Below are positions 34,041 through 42,506 of a stretch of DNA of 64,000 nt, piece by piece (the first letter of the stretch is position 1; every line of letters starts with the position of its first letter). The translations under genes and the position numbers were made by a program. Origin of the DNA: Bradyrhizobium sp. DOA9. Its GTDB lineage: Bacteria > Pseudomonadota > Alphaproteobacteria > Rhizobiales > Xanthobacteraceae. The stretch covers positions 6,950,741 to 7,014,740 of the forward strand of contig NZ_DF820425.1 in NCBI RefSeq assembly GCF_000617845.2. Direction: 5' to 3'. The notes below the pieces were generated by a model, which searched no databases, was not told the DNA's origin, and saw only the letters and a list, made by a program, of their open reading frames with translations.

Positions 34041-34124
34041 TCATTGCGAGCGGAGCGAAGCAATCCAGAATCCCTCCGCGGAGGCAGTCTGGATTGCTTC
34101 GTCGCAAGGGCTCCTCGCAATGAC
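34041..34124. repeat. Dispersed palindrome, TCATTGCGAGC type (copy 1)
   Basis: Begins TCATTGCGAGC and ends GCTCCTCGCAATGA, with GCAATCCAGA mirrored by TCTGGATTGC inside. Related copies are at 38506 and 51255. Confidence 0.85.
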
Positions 34125-34137
34125 TACGGAGAGAGCC

Positions 34138-34692
34138 TCACCAGTTCCGCAGGACCGCAAGCACCGCGAGCCCGAACAACGCGGCAGCGCCGAGCACGAA
34201 GCCGAACACGAACGGCCAGAGGCGCGAGCGGCGCGGCGGCGCGGCGGCCGGGACCTGCGGCTCGGGCGCGATCACCATCGCACGCTCGCGCTCGATCATG
34301 CGGCGGGCGACATAGTCGGTGACGGCCTCGACGATCATTGCGGTGTCGTGCGATTCGGCGAGCACGATGCGGCCGAAGCGGGTGTCCTGGACGAAGCGGT
34401 ACATCCGCTTGTCGCGCCCCATCACGATGTGGGCGACGACGTCGATCCACAGCCGCGGCGTATCGCCCTGGCTGATGCCGCGGTCGAACAGGTCGATCTG
34501 ATCAGGGACCTGCGCGAACAGGGGATCGAGCGCGTCGTTGAGGATCTCGAGCCGCGCCACCTCGGCGTCGCGCAAATCGACGACGACGCCGGTGCGGTCG
34601 GCCGCCTCGATCCGCGCACGCAGCAGCGCATCGCGCAGCCGCACCGGGCGCGGTTGGCCGGGATGGGTCCCGCTGGTCTCGGGCTCTGACAT
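34138..34692 (-). CDS. Tail-anchored hypothetical protein
   Basis: A 184-residue protein. The soluble N-terminal 150 residues are mostly helical and charged (DALLRARIEAADRTGVVVDL, DQIDLFDRG), followed by a Pro/Ala linker and a single C-terminal membrane helix (WPFVFGFVLGAAALFGLAVLAVL). The layout is that of a tail-anchored protein. I know no domain name for it. Confidence 0.7.
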   Translation of the reverse strand: MSEPETSGTHPGQPRPVRLRDALLRARIEAADRTGVVVDLRDAEVARLEILNDALDPLFAQVPDQIDLFDRGISQGDTPRLWIDVVAHIVMGRDKRMYRFVQDTRFGRIVLAESHDTAMIVEAVTDYVARRMIERERAMVIAPEPQVPAAAPPRRSRLWPFVFGFVLGAAALFGLAVLAVLRNW

Positions 34693-34886
34693 TGTCGGCC
34701 TCGTCCTCGACTTATCCTCGTTAACCTATCAGCAACCAAACCCTCCGCAAAGGCCCACAATTCCAGAGACTTACGACGCCCACAGCCGTTTCACCTGTGC
34801 CAAAAGCAGACGATCCCACCCAGGCAGCGCCTGGATGGGACCATCCGTCCTTGGACGTCTTCTTGTTTCAGCTCGGCAGCGGCCGA

Positions 34887-35099
34887 TCAGGCTGCCGGGG
34901 CGCGCTGCGGCTCTTCCACGATCGAGAAGCGAACGCCGGCCTTGTGACGGCTCTCTTCCGACACCTCGCGCCAGCAGTCCTCGGCTTCCTTGCGGGTCTT
35001 GAACGGACCTTTGACCTGGGCCGAGCCTTCCACGAGCTTGTGGAAGTTCATCGAGCCGAACTCGCCGCCGATCACCCAGAAATTGCTGCCTTTGGTCAT
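34887..35099 (-). CDS. DUF4170 family protein
   Basis: A 70-residue protein with the family pattern FWVIGGEFGSMNFHKL and GPFKTRKEAEDCWREVSE, a small alpha/beta fold. The function is unknown. It lies 72 bp downstream of aceA, on the same strand, and may share its transcript. Confidence 0.85.
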   Translation of the reverse strand: MTKGSNFWVIGGEFGSMNFHKLVEGSAQVKGPFKTRKEAEDCWREVSEESRHKAGVRFSIVEEPQRAPAA

Positions 35100-35171
35100 T
35101 GTCAGTCTCCTGTTTGAGGTGCGTGACCGGCCTGGACTCCAACCTGGCTTCCAGACCGGTCCGATCCGCCG

Positions 35172-36806
35172 TTAGCCGAACTGGTTCATCGTGTTGTGGG
35201 CGCCGCCCGCCTTGAGGGCAGCCTCGCCCGCGAAGTACTCCTTGTGGTCGTCGCCGATGTCGGAGCCGGCCATGTTCTGGTGCTTCACGCAGGCGATGCC
35301 CTGACGGATCTCCGCGCGCTGGACGTTCTTGACGTAGCCCAACATGCCCTGCTCGCCGAAATACTCGCGGGCGAGATTGTCGGTCGAGAGCGCCGCCGTG
35401 TGATAGGTCGGCAGCGTGATCAGGTGGTGGAAGATGCCGGCGCGCTTGGCCGAATCCGCCTGGAAGGTACGGATGCGCTCGTCGGCTTCCTTCGCCAGCG
35501 GCGTGTCGTCGTACTCCGCCTTCATCAGCTCGGCACGGTTGTACTTGCTGACGTCCTGGCCCGCTTCCTTCATCGCGTCGTAGACCTGCCAACGGAAGTT
35601 GAGGGTCCAGTTGAACGACGGCGAGTTGTTGTAGGCGAGCTTGGCGTTCGGCACGACCTTGCGGATGCGGTCGACCATGCTGGCGATCTGCTCGATATGC
35701 GGCTTCTCGGTCTCGATCCAGAGCAGGTCGGCACCGTTCTGCAGCGAGGTGATGCAGTCGAGCACGCAGCGGTCCGCACCGGTGCCGGGGCGGAACTGGT
35801 AGAGGTTCGACGGCAGCCGCTTCGGACGCATCATCTTGCCGTTGCGGTTGATGATGACGTCGCCGTTCCTGGCGTTCTCCGCCGTCACTTCCTCGCAATC
35901 GAGGAAGCTGTTGTACTGGTCGCCGATATCGCCGGGCTTGTGGCTGACGGCGATCTGCTGCGTCAGGCCGGCGCCGAGCGAATCGGTGCGGGTCACGACG
36001 ATGCCGTCTTCGACGCCGAGCTCGAGGAAGGCGTGGCGGCAGGCGCGGATCTTCGCCAGGAAGACGTCATGGGGCACCGTGACCTTGCCGTCCTGGTGGC
36101 CGCACTGCTTCTCGTCGGAGACCTGGTTCTCGATCTGCAGCGCGCAGGCACCCGCCTCGATCATCTTTTTGGCGAGCAGATAGGTCGCCTCCGCGTTGCC
36201 GAAGCCGGCATCGATGTCGGCGATGACGGGAACGACGTGGGTCTGGAAGTTGTCGATCTTGGCGATCAGTTCCTGCTCGCGGGTCTTGTCGCCTTCCTTG
36301 CGCGCCTTGTCGAGCAGCCGGAAGATGTCGTTGAGCTCACGGGAATCCGCCTGGCGCAGGAAGGTGTAGAGCTCCTCGATCAGCGCCGGCACCGCGGTCT
36401 TCTCGTGCATGGACTGGTCGGGCAGCGGACCGAATTCGGAGCGCAGCGCCGCGATCATCCAGCCGGAGAGATAGAGGTAGGTGCGGTCGGTCTTGCCGCC
36501 GAAGTGCTTCTTCACCGAGATCAGCTTCTGCTGGGCGATGAAGCCATGCCAGCAGCCCAGCGACTGGGTGTACTTGGTAGGATCCTTGTCATAGGCGGCC
36601 ATGTCGGCGCGCATCACGGAAGCGGTGTAGCGGGCGATGTCGAGGCCGGTCTTGAAACGGTTCTGCAGGCGCATGCGCGCGACGGCCTCGGCCGAGACGC
36701 CGTTCCAGGTCGGCTGGGTCTCGAGCAGCGCCTGAGCCGCCTTGACCTCGTCGAGATATGAAGACGGGCCCTGGAGGGTGCTGATGCCGCGGGGCTGGTA
36801 ATTCAT
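35172..36806 (-). CDS. aceA: Isocitrate lyase
   Basis: The glyoxylate-shunt enzyme that splits isocitrate into succinate and glyoxylate. The 544-residue length is that of the long alphaproteobacterial/mycobacterial-type branch. The active-site loop is EKQCGHQDG (normally KKCGH), here with the Cys and His kept. The start at 36806 has AGGATCAGG upstream. A divergent ScfR-type regulator gene starts at 37037, and the space between holds an inverted repeat that may control both. Confidence 0.94.
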   Translation of the reverse strand: MNYQPRGISTLQGPSSYLDEVKAAQALLETQPTWNGVSAEAVARMRLQNRFKTGLDIARYTASVMRADMAAYDKDPTKYTQSLGCWHGFIAQQKLISVKKHFGGKTDRTYLYLSGWMIAALRSEFGPLPDQSMHEKTAVPALIEELYTFLRQADSRELNDIFRLLDKARKEGDKTREQELIAKIDNFQTHVVPVIADIDAGFGNAEATYLLAKKMIEAGACALQIENQVSDEKQCGHQDGKVTVPHDVFLAKIRACRHAFLELGVEDGIVVTRTDSLGAGLTQQIAVSHKPGDIGDQYNSFLDCEEVTAENARNGDVIINRNGKMMRPKRLPSNLYQFRPGTGADRCVLDCITSLQNGADLLWIETEKPHIEQIASMVDRIRKVVPNAKLAYNNSPSFNWTLNFRWQVYDAMKEAGQDVSKYNRAELMKAEYDDTPLAKEADERIRTFQADSAKRAGIFHHLITLPTYHTAALSTDNLAREYFGEQGMLGYVKNVQRAEIRQGIACVKHQNMAGSDIGDDHKEYFAGEAALKAGGAHNTMNQFG

Positions 36807-36943
36807 GTGCCTGATCCTTTCGTTGACGATGGCGATGGGTACCATCGACATTCGTGACAATGCATTGCGAGATGCGTATCAGGAGCTAAACGCGAAAAGA
36901 CAAAGTTCGTATAGATGGCTTGTTTTTTATTGGTGATGTCATG

Positions 36944-36970
36944 TAACATCTGAACGTGTAATAGATGTTA
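36944..36970. promoter_or_regulatory. Inverted repeat in the aceA-regulator intergenic region
   Basis: TAACATCT and AGATGTTA form a perfect 8-bp inverted repeat separated by 11 bp. The AT-rich site lies between the two divergent starts and is a candidate operator for the ScfR/RamB-type regulator. Confidence 0.5.
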
Positions 36971-37036
36971 TTTTGTGAAGCTTGTAAATATTAGGTCAGT
37001 AAGACTGTCCTTGATGCAAGATGGAGATCTCGAGCC

Positions 37037-38482
37037 ATGGCCGCAGAGTCCGGCAAGAAACTCTTCGTCGGCCCGCGCTTCCGGCGGATCCGGCAGCAAT
37101 TGGGGCTGTCGCAGACCCAGATCGCCGAGGGGCTCGGGATCTCGCCGAGCTATGTCAACCTGATCGAGCGGAACCAGCGCCCGGTCACGGCGCAGATCCT
37201 GCTGCGGCTGGCCGAGACCTACGACCTCGACTTGCGCGACCTTGCCACCGCCGACGAGGACCGCTTCTTCGCCGAGCTGAACGAGATCTTCTCCGATCCC
37301 TTGTTCCGGCAGATCGACGTGCCCAAGCAGGAGCTGCGCGACCTCGCCGAGCTCTGCCCCGGCGTCACCCATGCGCTGCAACGGCTCTACGCGGCCTATA
37401 CCGAGGCGCGCCAGGGCGAGACGCTGGCGGCGGCACAGATGGCCGACCGCGACGTCGGCACGCGCTTTGAAGCCAATCCGGTCGAGCGCGTGCGCGAGCT
37501 GATCGAGGCCAACCGCAATTATTTTCCGGAGCTGGAGCAGGCCGCGGAAAACCTGCGCGACGAGCTGAACGTGCCCGCCGAGGGGCTGTACGGGGCGCTG
37601 GTGGCGCGCCTGCGCGAGAAGCACTCGATCCAGACCCGCATCATGCCGGTCGACGTGATGCGCGAGACGCTCCGCCGCTTCGACCGCCACCGCCGGCAGC
37701 TCTTGATCTCGGAGCTGGTCGATCCGCCCGGCCGCGCATTCCAGCTCGCCTTCCAGCTGGGCTTAGGGGAATGCGCGCAGGCGCTGGAGACCATCATCGG
37801 CCGGGCCGGCCCGCTGGACGATGCGCCGCGCCGGCTGTTCCGGATCACCCTCGGCAATTATTTCGCGGCCGCCGTGATGATGCCCTACCCGGCGTTCCTC
37901 GCGGCCGCCGAAGCGCTGAACTACGACATCCACGTGCTGGCGCAGCGCTTCAGTTCGGGCTTCGAGCAGGTCTGCCACCGCCTCACCACGCTGCAGCGGC
38001 CGAACGCGCGCGGCATTCCGTTCTTCCTCCTGCGCGTCGACAATGCCGGCAACGTCTCGAAGCGCTTTTCCTCCGGCACCTTTCCATTCTCGAAATTCGG
38101 CGGCACCTGTCCGCTGTGGAACGTGCACTCGACCTTCGACACGCCCGATCGCCTGCTCAAGCAGGTGATCGAGCTGTCCGACGGCACGCGCTATTTCTCG
38201 ATCGCGCAGATGGTGCGCCGCCCCGTGGCGCCGCATCCGCTGCCGCAGCCGCGCTTTGCCATCGGCCTCGGCTGCGAGATCCGCCATGCCGCCCGCCTGA
38301 CCTACGCTTCGGGCATGGACCTGGAGAAGGCCGAGGGCACCCCGATCGGCGTCAACTGCCGCCTCTGCGAGCGCGAGAACTGCGCCCAGCGCGCCGAGCC
38401 GCCGATCACGCGCACGCTGATCCTGGATGAGACGACGCGGCGGGTGTCGAGCTTTGCGTTCTCGAATGCAAGGGAGTTGTGA
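37037..38482 (+). CDS. ScfR/RamB-type XRE family transcriptional regulator
   Basis: A 481-residue regulator. An XRE helix-turn-helix (about 12-65: RIRQQLGLSQTQIAEGLGISPSYVNLIERN) is followed by an IrrE-like short-chain fatty-acyl-CoA domain (HVLAQRFSSGFEQVCHRL, RVDNAGNVSKRFS) and a C-terminal Cys cluster (GVNCRLCERENCAQRA). This is the family of RamB and ScfR, which control glyoxylate-shunt and short-chain fatty-acid genes. The divergent position next to aceA fits that role, with acyl-CoA a possible signal. Confidence 0.9.
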   Translation: MAAESGKKLFVGPRFRRIRQQLGLSQTQIAEGLGISPSYVNLIERNQRPVTAQILLRLAETYDLDLRDLATADEDRFFAELNEIFSDPLFRQIDVPKQELRDLAELCPGVTHALQRLYAAYTEARQGETLAAAQMADRDVGTRFEANPVERVRELIEANRNYFPELEQAAENLRDELNVPAEGLYGALVARLREKHSIQTRIMPVDVMRETLRRFDRHRRQLLISELVDPPGRAFQLAFQLGLGECAQALETIIGRAGPLDDAPRRLFRITLGNYFAAAVMMPYPAFLAAAEALNYDIHVLAQRFSSGFEQVCHRLTTLQRPNARGIPFFLLRVDNAGNVSKRFSSGTFPFSKFGGTCPLWNVHSTFDTPDRLLKQVIELSDGTRYFSIAQMVRRPVAPHPLPQPRFAIGLGCEIRHAARLTYASGMDLEKAEGTPIGVNCRLCERENCAQRAEPPITRTLILDETTRRVSSFAFSNAREL

Positions 38483-38505
38483 GGGCCGGCGCAGCTGCCT
38501 CCTCG

Positions 38506-38617
38506 TCATTGCGAGCGAAGCGAAGCAATCCAGAGTCTTCCCGCGGTGACAGCCTGGATTGCTTCGTCGCCTGCGCAAAATTGCTTCGCAATTTTGTCGC
38601 GGGCTCCTCGCAATGAC
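38506..38617. repeat. Dispersed palindrome, TCATTGCGAGC type (copy 2)
   Basis: Begins TCATTGCGAGCGAAGC and ends GGCTCCTCGCAATGAC. It carries an extra internal hairpin, CAAAATTGC with GCAATTTTG, that the copies at 34041 and 51255 lack. Confidence 0.85.
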
Positions 38618-38623
38618 GCGAAG

Positions 38624-38917
38624 TCACGCCAGCGTATGCACGATCACCGGCCCCGCCACGGCGCGGGCGTCGCCGGCGAGCAGCGGGCCGAGATCCTTCT
38701 CGATCCAGGCGATGGCGCGCCTGTTGGCTTCCTCCGCCTGCTCGAACTTGTCGAAGATCGAGATCGCAGTGACGGTGTCGTCGCCGGCATAGACGACGTA
38801 ATAGGCGCGGAAACCGTCGACGTCGCTGATGATGGGAACGGCGCCGTCCTTGATGCGGCGCGTCAGCTCTTCCGCGCTCCCGCTTTTCGCCTTGGCCTGA
38901 CGGATGGCGGCATACAT
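38624..38917 (-). CDS. Small ABM-like (antibiotic biosynthesis monooxygenase fold) protein
   Basis: A 97-residue protein with the dimeric alpha/beta barrel pattern of the ABM superfamily: MYAAIRQAKAKSGS, then GFRAYYVVYAGDDTVTAISIFDKFEQAEEANRRAIAW. The catalytic role is uncertain; many such domains are heme or stress proteins. Context gives no clue. Confidence 0.8.
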   Translation of the reverse strand: MYAAIRQAKAKSGSAEELTRRIKDGAVPIISDVDGFRAYYVVYAGDDTVTAISIFDKFEQAEEANRRAIAWIEKDLGPLLAGDARAVAGPVIVHTLA

Positions 38918-39149
38918 GGCATCCTCCCCTTCCGGCTGTCTCGACTTCCGGGCTCGTTGCCCGGAGACGGATGTTACGCCGAAGCGCGCCGCCGATCCAC
39001 GCTTGGTTAACCCGTTCCTAATCCGCCTGCGCGATCTGCAACCAACGGTTAAGCACGCCTCAACATCGGTGCCTTAGTCTCGCCGCACTCACTTTTCGCA
39101 AACAACGGCGGCCTAATCTGCCGGGCGAAGTGACATCAGGGGGTTCATC

Positions 39150-39950
39150 ATGCGCATTACGTTGCTGCTGACCGCAACCATCGTCGGCGCGCTGTTCGCC
39201 AGTCCAACCATCGCCGGCTCGCTCGACGCCGATCCGGCGCAGCCGTTGCCACCGGGCTTCCAGGGCTATCGCGGCTACATGTTCGACCTGTCGGAGAACT
39301 CCGACCGCAAGGACGTCGACAAGCTCACCGACAATCTGAAGCAGCAGATCGACCTCGTCGAAGGCGCCGGCCTGTCGCCACGTGTGCTGCGCTTCTTCCA
39401 TACGGTGCCGATCGTCGCGAGCGAGCTCGCCTGCCTCGACGAAGGCGCCGCAACCGCGTGCTACGGCCGGGTCACGCCGGACATCCGCCGCAGCGCGCCG
39501 CGAACGCTGACGGTATGGGATCCGAACAAGCAGCGCTGGACCAATCCGAACGCCGTCGACCTCGCGGTCGATTCGGGCCTCGGCGTGATCATGCTGCGGC
39601 CGGACATGATGCGCTACGAGAAGGAGGCCGTGCTGCTGCACGAGATGCTGCACGCCTTCCACGCGCGGCTCTTGCCGGACGGCTACGCCAACAAGGGCGT
39701 GATCGCCTATTACGCCCTCGCCAAGTCCAAGGATCTCTTGCCCAAGGAATCCTATGCGATGAAGAATCCCATGGAATTCTTCGCGGTGACCGCCAGCATC
39801 TTCCTGGCCGGCAAAAGCGAATTCCACGATCCGAAGTCGCGCGAGGCACTCAAGGAGAAGATGCCGGACTATTACAAATATTTGGTCGGCGTGTTCGGTT
39901 TCGACCCCGAGCCGGCAGCCTCGAACGGCCCGGTCGCCTCGCTCAAGTAA
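39150..39950 (+). CDS. Secreted putative zinc metallopeptidase (HExxH)
   Basis: A 266-residue exported protein with a clear signal peptide (LLLTATIVGALFASPTIAG). The key motif is LLHEMLHAFHARLLP at about 170-184, an HExxH zinc-binding helix of the gluzincin/metzincin type; a further acidic residue for the third ligand cannot be fixed by eye. Upstream of it SNAVDLAVDSGLGVIML forms the strand. I know no family name. The gene ends with its own terminator and has no operon partner. Confidence 0.7.
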   Translation: MRITLLLTATIVGALFASPTIAGSLDADPAQPLPPGFQGYRGYMFDLSENSDRKDVDKLTDNLKQQIDLVEGAGLSPRVLRFFHTVPIVASELACLDEGAATACYGRVTPDIRRSAPRTLTVWDPNKQRWTNPNAVDLAVDSGLGVIMLRPDMMRYEKEAVLLHEMLHAFHARLLPDGYANKGVIAYYALAKSKDLLPKESYAMKNPMEFFAVTASIFLAGKSEFHDPKSREALKEKMPDYYKYLVGVFGFDPEPAASNGPVASLK

Positions 39951-39977
39951 GCCGAAGGCGGCAAGCCAAGCCAAAGA

Positions 39978-40001
39978 GCCGCGCGTACAGCGCGGCTTTT
40001 T
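39978..40001 (+). terminator. Intrinsic terminator after the metallopeptidase gene
   Basis: GCCGCGC and GCGCGGC pair around GTACA and are followed by five T residues; the stem lies 28 bp past the stop. Confidence 0.85.
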
Positions 40002-40116
40002 CGTTTCGCTCGCTCGGTAAGCTGCGGATGACGCACAGGCGGCAATTGCCAAGGCGGGGTCCGATCTGCATAGTCCCGCCCGCATCGATACCGTTTTTCG
40101 AAGGGGATGAGAGAAC

Positions 40117-40467
40117 ATGGCGGACGCCGACCTGGATGTCGTGATCCGGCAACTGGCCAGACAGCTGCATACGGGCCTGATGACCCGTGCCAAGGAGCGG
40201 CGGGATCGCTTCAACAGCCTTGCGGCCAAGGCCAAGGGCAAGGAGACCGGCGAGCGCTTCAAGATGATGGCCAAGGCCACCATGGAGCAGGCAACTGCGG
40301 CCGCCAAGCGCCTGCAGATGTCCGCCGACAACGTCGCCGACAGCTACGCGCGGTCGATGCGCCTGGCCGCCAGCACGCCTGTTCCGGTGAAGGCGGAGAA
40401 GAAGGCAAAGGACGAGAAGCCGGCGAAGAAGGCCGCAAAGAAGGCCAAAGCGAAAAAGAAGACGTAG
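40117..40467 (+). CDS. Small helical protein with Lys-rich tail
   Basis: A 116-residue protein. The first 90 residues are helical and amphipathic (VVIRQLARQLHTGLMTRAKERRD, RFKMMAKATMEQATAAAKRLQM); the last 25 are a run of Lys, Ala and Pro like the tail of histone H1 or bacterial HU-like nucleoid proteins. Nucleic-acid or polyanion binding is plausible. No family known to me. Confidence 0.7.
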   Translation: MADADLDVVIRQLARQLHTGLMTRAKERRDRFNSLAAKAKGKETGERFKMMAKATMEQATAAAKRLQMSADNVADSYARSMRLAASTPVPVKAEKKAKDEKPAKKAAKKAKAKKKT

Positions 40468-40601
40468 CCGTTGCTCCTCGCTGATTGCCGCCGCGGGATT
40501 GGCTTCAGGTTGGATCGACTGCCAAGGGCTCGGCGCGGTGGAGGGCTTTCTCCTCTCGGGGGTTATCCCGTCGCGGATACACCCTCTCCCCGGCCCTCTC
40601 C

Positions 40602-40609
40602 CGCAAGCG
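40602..40609. repeat. Left target-site copy of the IS element
   Basis: CGCAAGCG, repeated at 41810-41817. Removing the IS and one copy restores an unbroken palindrome CTCTCCCGCAAGCGGGAGAG, which shows insertion into the loop of a CTCTCCCGC-type repeat. Confidence 0.8.
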
Positions 40610-41809
40610 AGAGCTTTGCACAAGAGGAGGATTTGCGATTCTCTAGGGCCTGTGGTGGAGGCGGATTCGGATGGCATATCGAGAGGTTGGGCAACTGAGC
40701 TTCGCGGATGCGCTGGTATCGCGGCGGGGAAGGGTAGCCCGGTGCTGAAGCGGATTGGCGAACTGGTCGACTGGGCGGCAGTGGAGAGAGTGCTGAATGG
40801 TCTTCCGGAGCCGGAGCGCGGCCCTCCGCCCTATCCGCGACTGGTGCTGTTCAAGGCGCTGCTGCTGCAGCAATGGTATGGGCTTTCCGATCCGGCGCTG
40901 GAGGAAGCGCTCGACGACCGGGCCTCGTTCCGCGCCTTCTGCGGCTTTGTGCTGAGCGACGAGACGCCTGATCACACGACGATCTGGCGATTCCGCGAGG
41001 CTTTGCAGCGAGCCGGTCTGGACGAGAAGCTGTTCGCCGAGATCCTGCATCAGATCGACGCACGCGGGCTGGTGCTGCGCCGGGGCACATTGATCGATGC
41101 GAGCCTGATCTCGGCAGCAGTAAAGCCGCCGAAGCCGCCAAAGGACCCGCAGCCGCCCGGCCCGGACGGCCGTGAACCGAGCAAGCTGGTCAACAGCAAG
41201 CGCGATCCAGATGCACGCTGGACCAAGAAGGGCGGCAAGCGGTACTTCGGCTACAAAGCCCATATCGGCATGGATCAGAGTTCGGCCATCGTCCGCCGCA
41301 GCAAGCTGACCGACGCTGCGGTCAACGACACGGTGCCCGCCGACGAGTTGGTCTGTGGTGATGAGAAGGCGGTCTATGCCGACCAAGCCTATGACAAGCA
41401 CAAGCGCCGCAGCGGGCTCGCCGCGCGAGGAATCAAGCCGAGGCTGATGTTCCGGCCGAACAAGCATCATCCGCTCACCGAGCGGCAGAAGCGCTTCAAC
41501 AATGCCGTGGGAAAGCGCCGCGCACCGGTCGAGCAGGTCTTCGCGCGCCTCAAGGGCAGCTACCGCTGGGCGCGCGCTCGCTATCTGGGTTTGGCGCGCA
41601 ATCAGACGCATCTGCGCCTGATCTGCCTCGCCATGAACCTCAAACGATGGGCGGTGCTGTGCCCGATAGGAGCCGCAGCGTGACCACCACCCGCCGCTAC
41701 CCCGCGGCCACGAAAAACAGACGCCCCACCCCTCTGGGGCTACGCGAGGCCGTTCAAAAAAAGCCCCATATCGAACTTCACTCCAGCACAACTCATTACG
41801 CAAAGCTCT
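40610..41809 (+). mobile_element. IS5-family-like insertion sequence (1,200 bp)
   Basis: Bounded by the 10-bp perfect terminal inverted repeats AGAGCTTTGC and GCAAAGCTCT, flanked by direct repeats CGCAAGCG. Because the target is itself palindromic, the inverted repeat could be called up to 13 bp with a shorter duplication (8, 6, 4 or 2 bp), so the duplication length is ambiguous. It encodes one DDE transposase and has the usual length of the group. Confidence 0.85.
40671..41683 (+). CDS. IS5-family DDE transposase, 5' frameshift
   Basis: The catalytic part runs in one frame from about 40742 (LKRIGELVDWAAVERVL) to 41683. Three DDE residues are seen: Asp in LIDASLI, Asp in YADQAYD and Glu in APVEQVF. 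The family N-terminus (MAYREVGQLSFADALVSRRG) is found in another frame from ATG 40671; a one-base loss near the GGGGAAGGG at 40726-40734 separates the two. Without repair or frameshifting only the GTG at 40742 gives a product, of about 313 residues, so the copy may be dead or may depend on a -1 frameshift. Confidence 0.75.
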
Positions 41810-41817
41810 CGCAAGCG
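41810..41817. repeat. Right target-site copy of the IS element
   Basis: Second copy of CGCAAGCG, directly followed by GGAGAGGGAG, the right half of the interrupted palindrome. Confidence 0.8.
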
Positions 41818-41906
41818 GGAGAGGGAGTACACTTCCGTTGTAGCAATCAACCTGATCTCATCAGGCTTTCGGCATGCGCTGCGCGAACATTGTCGAGCGA
41901 CATCCC

Positions 41907-42299
41907 TCACATGTATTGCCTCACACTTTGGAGAAATCGCTCTTTCTCGCCAGGCGCGTAACCTTGGGACGCTCCATAGTAGGGTTCATTGAACTGATTG
42001 TAGGGTGCAGCCCGGTAGTGGATCGGCGGCCTCGGGGGCGCGTAGCTCTGGCGATGCTGACGCCGGGCGTTTCCTTTCGCGGCAGGACCGGCGTAATAGG
42101 GATTGAGGACGCACATCTGGCCGTTTGCCGACGCCCTGCATTGGTCCATCGTCGTGAAGCTGCATCGGTAGTAAGGGGTCATTCCGCGAGAAACGACGTT
42201 CAAGCAGACGGGATAAGCCGGGTCATATTTTTGGGCCCGAGCCTGCCCCGCTGTCAGGGCGATACTCACGGTCAAGATCGTCAAAGCCCATTTGCACAT
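41907..42299 (-). CDS. DUF3551 family exported protein
   Basis: A 130-residue secreted protein starting at 42299, with GGAGGAG in front. A signal peptide (ALTILTVSIALTAGQARA) leads to a small Cys-rich domain: YPVCLNVV, YYRCSFTTMDQCRASANGQMCVLNPYY, the DUF3551 pattern, and a Tyr/Pro/Arg-rich tail. DUF3551 genes are frequent in Bradyrhizobium; the function is unknown. Confidence 0.85.
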   Translation of the reverse strand: MCKWALTILTVSIALTAGQARAQKYDPAYPVCLNVVSRGMTPYYRCSFTTMDQCRASANGQMCVLNPYYAGPAAKGNARRQHRQSYAPPRPPIHYRAAPYNQFNEPYYGASQGYAPGEKERFLQSVRQYM

Positions 42300-42506
42300 T
42301 GGAAGCTCCTCCAGGGGTGACGACATGGATGCACTCTGGCCCCGGCCAGTCTTGATCCAACTCAATATTAGTTGAATTGGTTCATACGCGCAGCAGGCGG
42401 CCGCGACGGTCTCGCTTTTCGCATCTCTCACCGAACTCGCCGCGATGCGGCAAGCCACCTGCCCTAAGCCGCGAGAGGCTGCCGCCGCGAAGGCCGCGCC
42501 AGATCC

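Noticed and set aside
40641..40660. CTAG near the left end of the IS as the element boundary
   Set aside because: No matching end is found on the right, while AGAGCTTTGC/GCAAAGCTCT with flanking direct repeats explains both ends.
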